Source: UBA1429 sp964482225 (GTDB lineage Bacteria; Chloroflexota; Anaerolineae; UBA1429). From it: a DNA stretch of 64,000 nucleotides. Location: contig CAYZWT010000013.1 of the NCBI GenBank assembly GCA_964482225.1, forward strand, positions 43,691 to 107,690, in the 5' to 3' direction. The first letter of the stretch is position 1. Each line of letters starts with the position of its first letter. The position numbers and the translations under genes were made by a program. Of this stretch, positions 37,673-46,353 are shown piece by piece. The notes below the pieces were generated by a model that made no database searches, was not told the DNA's origin, and saw only the letters and a list, made by a program, of their open reading frames with translations.

Positions 37673-38652
37673 GGGGTCGCGCTCTCCTCCCAGGTTTCCT
37701 CAACGGGCACGGGCACCTGAGCCACCAGGTTCTCCAGGATCTCGACAGAGGAGCGGGCGTGCAGCCGTTGCCCCACTGTGGGGATCAGCCGGTGGGCCAG
37801 CACCGGCGTCGCCAAATGCTGCACATCCTCGGGGATGACATACGAGCGACCGCGCAGGGCCGCCAGCGCCTGGGCGGCCTGGTAGAGCGCCAGGGTGCCG
37901 CGCGGGCTGGCGCCCAAGGCCAGGGCCTCGCTGGCGCGGGTCGCCTTGACCAGGGCCAGCATGTAATCCTCCACCACGGGGTGCACGTACACTTGGCGGC
38001 AGGCAGCCGCCAGGCGCAGCACCTCCTCGCCTGCCATCACCGGCTCCAGCTCTACCAAGGGGTCGCCCGCACTGAAACGGTGTACGATGGTGCGCTCCTG
38101 CTCGTCTGTAGGATAGCCCAGCTTGAGCCGCATCAAGAAGCGGTCCAGTTGCGCCTCGGGCAGGGGAAAGGTGCCCTCCAACTCGATGGGGTTCTGGGTG
38201 GCGAGCACCAGAAACGGGCGCTCCAGAGGGCGCGTCTCGCCATCCACCGTCACCTGGCGCTCCTGCATCGCCTCTAGCAGGGCGCTCTGGGTGCGCGGTC
38301 CGGCGCGGTTGATCTCATCCACCAGCAACACCTGGCTAAAGACCGGCCCGGGCCGAAACTCGAAATCCTGGGTACGCTGGTTAAAGATGCTGACGCCGGT
38401 GATATCCGAGGGCAGTAGATCGGGGGTAAACTGGAGCCGACGAAAGGTGCAGCCCAGACTGCGCGCCAGGGCCTTGGCCAGGGTGGTCTTGCCGATGCCG
38501 GGGATGTCCTCCAGCAGCACGTGACCCTCGCACAAGAGCGTCACCAACATCAGTTCGATGGGTTCCTCCAGGCCGACCACCACCCGCGCGACGTTCTCGC
38601 GCACCCGCTGCCCCGCGCGCCGGATGGCCCCTGTATCCACAGAATCCGTCAT
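37669..38652 (-). CDS. moxR: MoxR-family AAA+ ATPase
   Basis: 327 residues. Walker A is in LLEDIPGIGKTTLAKALA, Walker B in VLLVDEINRAGPRTQSALLEAMQE, sensor 1 in FLVLATQNPIELEGTFPLPEAQLDRF, and a C-terminal lid follows. It is a chaperone-like ATPase for DUF58/VWA partners. Two ATGs are adjacent; the second (38652) has better spacing from AAGGAG. It leads a three-gene operon and is preceded by a structured leader with an intrinsic terminator. Confidence 0.93.
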   Translation of the reverse strand: MTDSVDTGAIRRAGQRVRENVARVVVGLEEPIELMLVTLLCEGHVLLEDIPGIGKTTLAKALARSLGCTFRRLQFTPDLLPSDITGVSIFNQRTQDFEFRPGPVFSQVLLVDEINRAGPRTQSALLEAMQERQVTVDGETRPLERPFLVLATQNPIELEGTFPLPEAQLDRFLMRLKLGYPTDEQERTIVHRFSAGDPLVELEPVMAGEEVLRLAAACRQVYVHPVVEDYMLALVKATRASEALALGASPRGTLALYQAAQALAALRGRSYVIPEDVQHLATPVLAHRLIPTVGQRLHARSSVEILENLVAQVPVPVEETWEESATP

Positions 38653-38689
38653 CATTGCTCCTTTGCAGTGGTAAACGATCGGCCCCATC

Positions 38690-38737
38690 AAAAAAGACCC
38701 CTACCCGACGTGGTACGCCACCACGATGGTAGAGGCC
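38690..38737 (-). terminator. Intrinsic terminator in the moxR leader
   Basis: Read on the minus strand: GGCCTCTACC (38737-38728) pairs with GGTAGGGGTC (38705-38696), 10 pairs including two G-T. Inner arms CGTGGT/ACCACG enclose a 5-base loop. Six T follow directly (38695-38690). It lies 37 bases before the moxR start codon and downstream of the likely promoter, so transcription must read through it. Confidence 0.7.
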
Positions 38738-38828
38738 ATCATTCGGAGCGCTACTCCCCGACGGTTACGAGAAGCTGATCTCGTTGGCGAGATTTGCATC
38801 TCGGGCGAGCCTCATTGCCTATAGATGG
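38738..38828 (-). ncRNA. Structured 5' leader of moxR, possible riboswitch or small RNA
   Basis: The transcript from the promoter at 38829-38856 would fold into a hairpin with a GCAA tetraloop (CGAGAT-GCAA-ATCTCG, 38803-38788), then ACGAGA-N6-TCTCGT (38784-38767), then a GGGGAGTAG segment (38759-38751), and then the terminator at 38690-38737. GGGGAGUAG also occurs in yybP-ykoY manganese riboswitches, but the rest of that consensus was not found. A regulated leader is inferred; a terminated small RNA of about 130 bases is the alternative. Confidence 0.45.
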
Positions 38829-38856
38829 AGTATAGCACACGGGGCACCGGCATCAA
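38829..38856 (-). promoter_or_regulatory. Promoter of the moxR leader
   Basis: Minus strand: TTGATG (38856-38851), a 16-base spacer, TATACT (38834-38829). About 175 bases separate it from the start codon. Confidence 0.55.
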
Positions 38857-38905
38857 AAAAAGACTCTACTGCATGACACTAGTTAGAAGTGGAAACGAAA
38901 TCGAG

Positions 38906-38934
38906 TTGACAGGTGGCCCGGCTGCTGCCATGAT
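38906..38934 (+). promoter_or_regulatory. Promoter of the UroD-fusion gene
   Basis: TTGACA (38906-38911), a 17-base spacer, CATGAT (38929-38934), 31 bases before the start codon at 38966. Confidence 0.55.
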
Positions 38935-38965
38935 GTAGCCAGCTCAACCGCAGAAGGGGTTCACC

Positions 38966-40363
38966 ATGTCATCATCGGCTCATACGCACGCGCCCCGTGG
39001 CCGCGCGCTCCTGTTGGATGCCCTGCGCCACCGCCCCACGCCCGCCGTGCCCTGGGTGCCCTTTGCGGGCATTCACGCGGGCAAGCTCCTGGGGCATGAC
39101 GCCACCGCCCTGCTCACCGATGCAGACAAGCTGGTGGAAAGCCTGTTGCGGGTCAACGAACTCTATGATCCCGACGGCCAGCCGGTGGTGTTCGATCTCC
39201 AGCTCGAGGCCGAGATCCTGGGCTGCAAGCTGGCCTGGGCCGAAAAGGCGCCTCCCTCGGTGGCGACCCACCCCCTGGGCGCCGACAAGCGGGTGCCCGA
39301 TGCCCTGCCCGAGCCCGACCAGGGCCGCCTGCCCATCGTCTTGGAGGTGATGGCCCGCATGAAAGCGACGGTGGGCGCGCGCACGGCCCTCTTTGGGCTG
39401 GTGTGCGGCCCGCTGACCCTGGCCTCGCACCTGCGCGGCACCGAGCTCTTTATGGACATGTTCGACGACCCCGCCTATGTGCGCGCCCTGGTGGGCTATT
39501 GCACGCAGGTGGCCCGGCGCATGGCCGATCTCTATCTGGGCGTGGGCATGGACGTGATCGCGATTGTGGACCCCCTGGTCTCCCAAATCTCGCCCCGCAC
39601 GTTCGGCCAGTTCCTGCACGAGCCGTTCACCGAGCTCTTTGACCATGTGCGACAGGCCGGGGCATTGTCTTCGCTGTTCGTCTGTGGCGACGCCACCAAG
39701 AATGTGGAGGCCATGTGCCGCACGGCCCCCGATTCGATCTTTGTGGACGAGAACATCAACCTGCCCGCCGCCAAAGAGATCACCGACCGCTACAACATCA
39801 CCATCGGCGGCAATATTCCCCTGACGACGGTGATGCTGCTGGGCGCCCAGCAGGACAACATCAAGTGGGTGGTGGACATGCTAGAGACGGTCGAGCCCCA
39901 CAACATGGTGCTGGCCCCCGGCTGCGACATGCCCTACGACACCCCCGCCGAGAACGTCATCGGGGTCGCCCAGGCGGTGCGCGACCCGGCGCGCTACCGC
40001 GAGCTGCTGGCCAACTATCACGCGCCCGATCTGGCCTACGAGATCGAGCTGCCCGATTACGCCCGGCTGGCGCGCCCGCTGGTGGAGGTGTTTACCCTGG
40101 ATTCCGACACCTGCGCGGCCTGCGGCTATATGCTGGGGGCGGCCCAGCGCGCCGTGGCCGAGATGGGCGGACGGGTGGAGATGGTCGAGTACAAGATCAC
40201 CGTGCGCGAGAACGTTGCCCGCATGAAGGCGATGGGCATCGCGAACCTGCCCTGCATCGTGGTCAATGGCGAGCTCGCCTTTTCCTCGCTGATCCCCAGC
40301 AACCGCGAGCTGCTGGCGGTGCTGGAGGAAGCGGTGCGGCGGCAGGGGGCGGGCCCGGCGTGA
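38966..40363 (+). CDS. UroD-family methyltransferase-like protein with C-terminal thioredoxin-like domain
   Basis: 465 residues. Residues 1 to about 350 are a uroporphyrinogen decarboxylase/MtaA-MtbA-type barrel (RPTPAVPWVPF, FGLVCGPLTLASHLRG, ..NMVLAPGCDMPYDTPAENV). The pattern fits corrinoid or coenzyme M methyltransferases rather than haem UroD. From about 372 a small redox domain follows, with C383-A-A-C386 (TLDSDTCAACGYM) and a NLPCIVVNGELAF strand, like a thioredoxin/glutaredoxin fold. The domain may relay methyl transfer or reduce a cofactor. No corrinoid protein is in the window. GAAGGGG precedes ATG. Confidence 0.82.
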   Translation: MSSSAHTHAPRGRALLLDALRHRPTPAVPWVPFAGIHAGKLLGHDATALLTDADKLVESLLRVNELYDPDGQPVVFDLQLEAEILGCKLAWAEKAPPSVATHPLGADKRVPDALPEPDQGRLPIVLEVMARMKATVGARTALFGLVCGPLTLASHLRGTELFMDMFDDPAYVRALVGYCTQVARRMADLYLGVGMDVIAIVDPLVSQISPRTFGQFLHEPFTELFDHVRQAGALSSLFVCGDATKNVEAMCRTAPDSIFVDENINLPAAKEITDRYNITIGGNIPLTTVMLLGAQQDNIKWVVDMLETVEPHNMVLAPGCDMPYDTPAENVIGVAQAVRDPARYRELLANYHAPDLAYEIELPDYARLARPLVEVFTLDSDTCAACGYMLGAAQRAVAEMGGRVEMVEYKITVRENVARMKAMGIANLPCIVVNGELAFSSLIPSNRELLAVLEEAVRRQGAGPA

Positions 40364-40386
40364 TGCGGCTGGCTCAGGGATAGGCA

Positions 40387-40416
40387 ACGGGGGCGTTCCC
40401 GCAGGAGCGCCCCCGT
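40387..40416. terminator. Hairpin terminator between convergent genes
   Basis: ACGGGGGCG / CGCCCCCGT, nine perfect pairs, with an inner TCC/GGA extension and a short loop. No T-run follows. It lies between stops at 40363 (plus) and 40434 (minus). Confidence 0.65.
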
Positions 40417-40433
40417 GTGCGTGCAGTGCCGGG

Positions 40434-41396
40434 CTACCAGCCCAGTTGCTTGTTGACCTGGTTGCGCAGCGGCAGGTCGTTGTTGAGCAGTTTGCGCAGG
40501 TTCTCTTTAAAGATGCCCATGACGTACTCGCCCTCGTACTGGGTGCCGCCGGCGGCATGGGGCGTGATCAGCAGGTTCTCCACGTCCCAGAGCTCGCTAT
40601 CGGGCGGCAGGGGCTCCTGGGCAAAGACGTCCAGCGCGGCGCCCGCCAGGTGGCCGCTGCGCAGGGCCGCCACCAGGGCGTCCTCGTCAATGATCTTGCC
40701 GCGCGAGATGCCGATCAGGTAGCTGCCCGGCTTGAGCTTGGCGATCTGCTCCGCGCCGATCATGTGATCGGTCTGGGGCGTATAGGGCACCGTCACCACC
40801 ACGACATCGGACTGGGAGAGCAGGTCATCCAGCCCGCTCAGGTCCCAGAGGGCCTCGACGTGGTCGGGCTTGATGCCGGGGAAGGCGTCCACGGCCAGCA
40901 CGCGCATGCCAAAGGCGGCGGCGCGGGAGGCGGTGGCCCGGCCCACGCTGCCAAAACCGATCAGGCCGATGGTGCTGCGGGTCAACTCCAGCAGCTCGCA
41001 ACGCAGCTCGCGCAGCGACCACTCGTGCTTTTGCTGGCGCAGGACGAACTGGCGGACGCCACGGGTAAAGGCCAGCAGCATGGCAAAGACGCTCTCGGCC
41101 AGGCAGGCGCTGTGGGTGCCCACGGCGCTGGTGAGCAGCACGTCGCTGGCCACCAGCTCGGGGATGGCGACGTAATAGTTGGCGCCCGAGCTGGGCGACT
41201 GGATCCACTTGAGCTGCTTGGCCGCCAAAAAGATCTCGCGGTTGAGCCAGCCCATGTACACGTCTGCATCGCCGATCATCTCGCCGGTGCACTCGCGCTC
41301 GGCGCAATAGGCAAACTCGACCTCGGGGAACTCGGCCTTGAGTTCGTCCAGATAGGTCTCCAGGCCCATGTTGTTGGCCCCAATCAGTGCTTTCAT
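40434..41396 (-). CDS. D-isomer-specific 2-hydroxyacid dehydrogenase
   Basis: 320 residues, NAD(P)-dependent. The Rossmann motif is LIGFGSVGRATA. The catalytic Arg lies in ISRGKIIDED, the Glu in QEPLPPDSELW and the His in ITPHAAGG. The Thr-rich substrate loop and PYTPQTDHMI are typical. It reduces a 2-keto acid or oxidises a D-2-hydroxy acid; the precise substrate is unknown. It is preceded by a long AT-richer stretch and convergent with the UroD-fusion gene. Confidence 0.9.
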   Translation of the reverse strand: MKALIGANNMGLETYLDELKAEFPEVEFAYCAERECTGEMIGDADVYMGWLNREIFLAAKQLKWIQSPSSGANYYVAIPELVASDVLLTSAVGTHSACLAESVFAMLLAFTRGVRQFVLRQQKHEWSLRELRCELLELTRSTIGLIGFGSVGRATASRAAAFGMRVLAVDAFPGIKPDHVEALWDLSGLDDLLSQSDVVVVTVPYTPQTDHMIGAEQIAKLKPGSYLIGISRGKIIDEDALVAALRSGHLAGAALDVFAQEPLPPDSELWDVENLLITPHAAGGTQYEGEYVMGIFKENLRKLLNNDLPLRNQVNKQLGW

Positions 41397-41589
41397 CTGC
41401 CCCTCTCCTCACATGTGATAGCGAACCCACGCGCACGGCGATATTGTTGCGCGGACGGACAGCGTTGTCAAGGGAGAGGAGCGCAACTCAAGCACAGAGC
41501 AAGCATATCGCGCTCTGTCTGTACTCCTCGTCAGGGACATCCCGGTACGAGCGCGAGCATCCTTAGCATCACGCGCGACATCTGCGAGA

Positions 41590-43218
41590 TCAGGCAAAAT
41601 CATCCACCAGAAGAGGCTTGATGCCATACCACTCGAGCGCCCAGCGACCTACTCGTCTCACGATGGGTACGACTCTGTAATCAGCGCCCTCTCTCGGCAG
41701 GTAGTCTCGACTGCGTAACCAGCTCACAACTCCACGAAAGCTCGTGCCAGAGCATAGTTTCTTCACTAGATGATCCTGGTTAATGACAGGGATACGGATA
41801 TCCTGAACTGTACCGTGCCCAATCGAGTTCGCGGAGATAACTACAAAGACGAGCTCATACTCCGAATCTATCCCTAACAGATCAGAGATCATACCGTGAT
41901 CCACGTCAGCCGCCCGTGACAGTCTGAGCATCTGAGCTATCCCCTTCTGGATCTCTTCAGATCGCTGGATGATCTCACGAGCTTCAGCGGGCGCAATGAA
42001 CCACTTGAGCTCTGCAATGATGCATGCCTTTTCGATATCGCTGATGATCGCAAGATCAATGTCCGGCAAGTCCTTACGCCCAGGGATGCTGCCACTGAAA
42101 GACCGCAGGTGGAGAGAAGCAATAGACTCACACATGCTGTCGCGCATTAGGGCTTCCTTCTGCTCGACTAGTCTGCTGTAGATGGATCGCTGCGGGGGAA
42201 GTTGATTCAAGAGGACAGTGAAGTTACGTTCGGGGGAACAGCTCGTTATAAGACCCGGGGAGATCACGTACTGGTCATTCGCTAACCTGACTATCGGCTG
42301 GATTGCGGGATCAGGTCTTGATATCTGGCTCCCGTATGTCAGATCGTTCAGAATGCTCTGCGTTATCGGTTTCGCCATCCCCGAGTAGCGAGAAAGGCGA
42401 TTTAGCAGACCCTGATGATCAGACACAAAAAGAGAACTCTCATAACCGAGGCCCACACAACCTCTATCTGCCGCCATGTGATGGGCCGTAAGATGTAGGG
42501 ATGCAATCGAGATTAAGGCAAGCCAAAACCGCCTAAACTGCCCCATTGTGTAACCGGCGAATTGCCAATCGGCAGGGAGAGTGAATTGCGATTCGACTAG
42601 GGGACGCAGGAGTTGCTGCGTTACAGCGACAATCTGAGGATCCATACGATACGAAAACCGACTGCCTGATATCTGGAGTGATGGATCTATGAGGTCGGCA
42701 AGCGCTCCCCTTCCCATCGTGATTGCGGGAGTGCCATACAACAACCCCGCTTGCCGATCATACGCTTCGTACCGTGTATCCGTCAGTAGACTGTCAGAAG
42801 GCACGATAGTCGCTTCCTGAAGCTCCAGACTAACCAAGCCGCGGCTCGCGTACACGAATGCGGTCTCGAAACTCTGATATTGCTCAGATAGCTTCGATAG
42901 ATTCCAGGCCGCCTGATAGGCCTCATTGTCAAAGCTTGACGGCACCCGCCCTCCGACAGGGCAGGCAGTCCGGAGCCAGTGCAGTGCACTCTTCGTGTGG
43001 TTCACGATTCCATCCACGAGCGCGGCATGATCGTGCAGAGACATCGTTTCCCTCTTGCGAGGCTCCATCAAGAACATGTCCTCGCAGAAGGATAGAAAAT
43101 GCCATGCACTATGGGCGAAAGGGAAATTCGTAAGCGGATTTCCCCTGAACACCGAGTCAATCTCGCGCTCTGCTTCTCTCAGCTCTGGCGCAACAGGATC
43201 AAGCCTTGCCGCTGTCAC
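41590..43218 (-). CDS. Hypothetical protein with PD-(D/E)xK nuclease-like motif, lower GC
   Basis: 542 residues, no close family recognised. Near the C-terminus D386-I-D388-LAII is followed by ACIIA-E403-L-K405, the D...E-x-K pattern of PD-(D/E)xK nucleases on two strands. The first 340 residues are helical and rich in aromatic residues, with no helicase or methyltransferase motif. Start is GTG 43218 with AAGGA upstream. Base composition is clearly lower in GC and codon use more mixed than its neighbours, which suggests transfer. A defence or restriction nuclease is possible but unproven. Confidence 0.7.
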   Translation of the reverse strand: MTAARLDPVAPELREAEREIDSVFRGNPLTNFPFAHSAWHFLSFCEDMFLMEPRKRETMSLHDHAALVDGIVNHTKSALHWLRTACPVGGRVPSSFDNEAYQAAWNLSKLSEQYQSFETAFVYASRGLVSLELQEATIVPSDSLLTDTRYEAYDRQAGLLYGTPAITMGRGALADLIDPSLQISGSRFSYRMDPQIVAVTQQLLRPLVESQFTLPADWQFAGYTMGQFRRFWLALISIASLHLTAHHMAADRGCVGLGYESSLFVSDHQGLLNRLSRYSGMAKPITQSILNDLTYGSQISRPDPAIQPIVRLANDQYVISPGLITSCSPERNFTVLLNQLPPQRSIYSRLVEQKEALMRDSMCESIASLHLRSFSGSIPGRKDLPDIDLAIISDIEKACIIAELKWFIAPAEAREIIQRSEEIQKGIAQMLRLSRAADVDHGMISDLLGIDSEYELVFVVISANSIGHGTVQDIRIPVINQDHLVKKLCSGTSFRGVVSWLRSRDYLPREGADYRVVPIVRRVGRWALEWYGIKPLLVDDFA

Positions 43219-43285
43219 AACAAGTGTCCTTCACAGACCGTCCACGCGCCCAAAGGCCTTGCCTCACGCAAACTCCTCTCCCCTC

Positions 43286-45838
43286 TCAGTGATGCTCCCT
43301 GTGGTCCTCCCCCGGCGTGTGCTCGTGAAAGTGGCCCGCCTCATGCATGCGGTTGTGCAGCCGCCGGTGGGCCGATTCCAGCACCAGGCGCATGCGCTTG
43401 TAGGTGCGGGCCTCGGCGCGGGTGCCCACCGTATCCAGATAGGCCAGGGCGCCCTCGATCTGCTCCAGGATCGTCACCGCGTCGGCGGCGGCATAAAAGG
43501 GCGAGCCCTCTAGCTCGATCATCACCGGCGTCGTGTGGGCCGCCACGATCTCGGGCCGGTCGTGATAGTGGCCGCGGATCAGCAGCGCCGCCCAACTGCT
43601 GCGTTCCACGTGCAGCGACCAGCTCCCCGCCGCCTGCCACGGCTCTATCGCCACGCTCTCGCGGATCTCGCCGTTCACCACCAGCTCAGCGCGTGACATG
43701 GGCACGGTGACGCTGGCGGCCTCCCAGGCGATCTCGACCCTGCCGCCCCGCGCGCCCATCTGGATGCGCCCGCCCATCGGTTGGCCATCCACGCTGACAT
43801 CCACCAGCGGCCCATAGGTCACAAAGGTGCAGGCCCGGCGGATCGCATCCATCCACTCATCATAGGTAAAGGGCCGGTCGGCGGGGATGTGGGCATAGGT
43901 GCGCACCGTGCCCACGGCGGTGCCGGCGGACATTTTGTCGGTGCCGCCCACGGCGGGCACCAGATAGCCGTTGTTCAGGTAACGGTACCAGTCCGAGAGG
44001 GAGTAGGGGCTGATGCCGCTGTACAGGTCGCCCCAGGAGGTCATCTCGACGCCGTCAATCTCGCCCTCGACGATGCTGGCGGCGTGCTCGGCCCGGGGGT
44101 TGGGAAAGTGGGGCAGGATCGCCAGGCCGCCCTGGCGATGCACCTGGCGGGCCCACTCGGTCAGCAGGATCTCGATGGGATCGCCCAGGGCCGATTCATC
44201 GGGGCCGCCAGTGGTCATGGGGGCGATGATGCGCCCGCTATAGCCCAGCAGCGAGATATGGCCCAGCACGTGCTGGCGGTTCTCGGTGCCTACCCGCACC
44301 AGGTGCTCGCCATCGCCGCCCGTCTCGGGGGCGCCCCAGGTGTTGCGCCCGTCGAAATCGCCCACGTTGGTCATCAGCTCGCCCCACTGGCTGGCCAGCA
44401 GGTTGACCACGTTGACCCCCTCGGCGGCGCCCTCCAGCAGGGCCGACATGGGCGACAAAAAGTGCACGTGGGTATCGGCGCTGACCCAGCCGCGCTCCCT
44501 CCAAGGCAGCACCTTTTCCAGCGGGATCACGATCTCGTCCGTATCGGGCGTCACCTCGATCACAAGGCGTATGGGCTTGATCTCGAACCCCTTGGAGACC
44601 TCGATATACACACGCCCCAGGGGCAGGTCAATGGTGGTCTCGCCGGGGATATAGGTGCAATAGTGCTGCCCCTGGTGGACGAAATCCACGGAATAGTCCT
44701 CGTACCAAAAGGGGTTGGGGATGCGGTGGCGGTCCACAGGCGCCAGGTACTCGCCCGCCTCGCCATGCACGTGCAGCTTGACGGGCACCGGCTTGCCGCC
44801 GGCCGCCTCGATGGCCCGCAACGTCACCCGCTGGGTAGCGCGGGCCACGGGTGTCAGCGGGCCGGGCATCTCGCCCGCCTGCACCTCCGAGACGGGGATC
44901 AGCGCGCCGTTCCACAGGTGAAAGGTCGCCTCGGGGTGGGCCGTGTACTCGATCAACACCTGCTCGCCCGAGAGCTCGGGCAACTGGTTGTTGTAGCCGT
45001 TCTCCCAGGTGCGATTGGCATAGAGGGGTTGGTGCTGGGCCGAGATCACCTGGCCCAGATCGAGCTGGATCTGGCTCAGCAGGCCGTGGGCGTCCACATC
45101 GAGCTGCAAGGCGAGCCCCTTGGGCAGCGCCAGCAACGCCTTGCGGCGGGGCTCCCAGCGCAAGGGCTGGGCCTCGACGTCGCCGCCGGCCAGGGCCATC
45201 ACCAGCAGCGCGCCCGCCACCGGCTCAAAGCGGATCGAGGCCAGGGCCTTGTCTGGATAGGGGTTCTCCCAGGCCCACAGCCAGTTCACCCACTCCCCCT
45301 GGTCAGGCACGACGGCGCGGGTCTGGCGCTTGCCCCAGGCCGGCGGGGCCTGGTCCTGCTCCAGGCGCACCGGGTAGGGCTTGTGGTCGGCCACGGCGGC
45401 CAAACAGTTCTCGCCCCAGATGCGCTGAAAGGCGCCGATCTCCAAGCGGCGGCGGATGGGGGCCACGGATCGGGCGCCATCGGCATAGCGCATGACATAG
45501 CGGGCCGCCTCCTCGCCAAGCTGGCCCACGCCGCGCGAGGCCCCCGTCAACCCATAGGCGTCATGCCCCGAGTGCCGCTCGTCCGAGGTGTGCAGGAACA
45601 CCAGCCAGCGCGCCCGCACGCCGGGCAGCGCGATCTCGACAGGGCGGTCGGCCACCAGTAGGGGCTCGCGGATCTCGAACGGGATGCCCCAACCCACGGC
45701 CAGGTCGCGGGGCGCGGCGTCCAGGGCGGCGCGCATCGTAGATGAGAGAGGCGCATTGTACAGCGCCTCCCAAGGGGTCTCGCTATCAAAAGGGATCGGC
45801 CGGAAACGGCTGCTGAACGGTCCATCCTTGCGCTCCAT
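43286..45838 (-). CDS. CehA/McbA-like metallohydrolase (PHP-like domain)
   Basis: 850 residues. A long N-terminal beta-rich region (1 to about 440) precedes a metal-dependent hydrolase domain starting WVSA-D455-T-H457-V-H459. Further metal-type residues are in LAILPHFPNPRAEH and VPAVGGTDKMSA. A beta-sandwich-like end and a His-rich tail (HEAGHFHEHTPGEDH) follow. The family contains carbaryl/ester hydrolase CehA and McbA, but the natural substrate here is unknown. No clear signal peptide. ATG 45838 has GGGAGG upstream. The nuclease-like gene begins 67 bases downstream. Confidence 0.8.
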   Translation of the reverse strand: MERKDGPFSSRFRPIPFDSETPWEALYNAPLSSTMRAALDAAPRDLAVGWGIPFEIREPLLVADRPVEIALPGVRARWLVFLHTSDERHSGHDAYGLTGASRGVGQLGEEAARYVMRYADGARSVAPIRRRLEIGAFQRIWGENCLAAVADHKPYPVRLEQDQAPPAWGKRQTRAVVPDQGEWVNWLWAWENPYPDKALASIRFEPVAGALLVMALAGGDVEAQPLRWEPRRKALLALPKGLALQLDVDAHGLLSQIQLDLGQVISAQHQPLYANRTWENGYNNQLPELSGEQVLIEYTAHPEATFHLWNGALIPVSEVQAGEMPGPLTPVARATQRVTLRAIEAAGGKPVPVKLHVHGEAGEYLAPVDRHRIPNPFWYEDYSVDFVHQGQHYCTYIPGETTIDLPLGRVYIEVSKGFEIKPIRLVIEVTPDTDEIVIPLEKVLPWRERGWVSADTHVHFLSPMSALLEGAAEGVNVVNLLASQWGELMTNVGDFDGRNTWGAPETGGDGEHLVRVGTENRQHVLGHISLLGYSGRIIAPMTTGGPDESALGDPIEILLTEWARQVHRQGGLAILPHFPNPRAEHAASIVEGEIDGVEMTSWGDLYSGISPYSLSDWYRYLNNGYLVPAVGGTDKMSAGTAVGTVRTYAHIPADRPFTYDEWMDAIRRACTFVTYGPLVDVSVDGQPMGGRIQMGARGGRVEIAWEAASVTVPMSRAELVVNGEIRESVAIEPWQAAGSWSLHVERSSWAALLIRGHYHDRPEIVAAHTTPVMIELEGSPFYAAADAVTILEQIEGALAYLDTVGTRAEARTYKRMRLVLESAHRRLHNRMHEAGHFHEHTPGEDHREHH

Positions 45839-45964
45839 TGCAACCTCCCTCGGGGCCTCGCCGCCCCGCATCCTGCATTCGGTTCCACACGGCTGGGGAC
45901 ATGATAGCCGCTCTGGGGCCGGGGCGCAACGGGCCAAGACGCATGGAGGGCGAGACACCTTGCC

Positions 45965-46264
45965 GTATCAGTTCAGAATGGGGGGGAAAGAGGCCAACAC
46001 GTTGGGGACAGCGGCAGCGAATCGTGGGGGGGCGGGCGAAACGCCCGCCTTGTAGGGGCGCGGCATGCCACGCCCCTACCATAGACGATAGAAAAACATA
46101 TTAAACACGTATGGACAGAAATGACGCCAGACGCATGTATGCGTACGCATCGGACGCTGCTGCGCAGCGTAGGCGGGCGAGACGCCCGCCCTCCAGCGTC
46201 TTGAGCACGCACACCTGTTTGCACACGCGGTCATGGACTCGTCCCCCCAAATCTGAATGGACAC
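45965..46264 (-). mobile_element. MITE-like element, copy C (about 300 bp, one end eroded)
   Basis: Same orientation as copy B. The GTATCAGTTCAGA end is intact at 45965; the other end reads AATCTGAATGGACAC, diverged from the consensus. It contains the near-perfect 28-bp palindrome at 46052-46079 and two GGCGGGCG-type palindromes. An inserted palindromic segment (about 46148-46196) replaces part of the sequence present in A and B. No clear target duplication. Confidence 0.8.
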
Positions 46265-46290
46265 GCGCCCTGCTCTGCTCGCGCCGCGCC

Positions 46291-46319
46291 TTGACAGGCA
46301 GCCGCCCTGGGCCGATAAT
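46291..46319 (+). promoter_or_regulatory. Strong sigma70-like promoter for the M6-like protease operon
   Basis: TTGACA (46291-46296), a 17-base spacer, GATAAT (46314-46319), 34 bases before ATG 46354. Confidence 0.7.
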
Positions 46320-46353
46320 CGCCCTCGATCAGTCAGCTTACCAAGGGGGGGAT

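Larger units (their letters stand above)
38653..38965. other. Divergent regulatory region between moxR and the UroD-fusion gene
   Basis: 313 bases. The left two thirds encode the minus-strand moxR leader (promoter, three hairpins, terminator). The right end holds a plus-strand promoter for the UroD-like gene. CATCAAAAAA-like A-tracts occur at both 38687 and 38851. No protein gene is seen. Confidence 0.7.
45839..46353. other. Divergent intergenic region with repeat copy C and a promoter
   Basis: 515 bases. Copy C of the MITE-like element fills 45965-46264; a strong promoter is at 46291-46319. No credible gene. Confidence 0.75.

Noticed and set aside
38751..38759. Calling the moxR leader a yybP-ykoY manganese riboswitch.
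   Set aside because: Only the GGGGAGUAG nonamer matches; the second conserved loop and the closing stem were not found.
42303..42491. Short plus-strand frames inside the PD-(D/E)xK-like gene.
   Set aside because: No ribosome binding site or family resemblance; the minus-strand frame runs without interruption for 542 codons.
43781..45661. Long plus-strand open frame (about 626 codons) opposite the CehA/McbA-like gene.
   Set aside because: Antisense shadow; the minus strand has a coherent metallohydrolase with a good start site.
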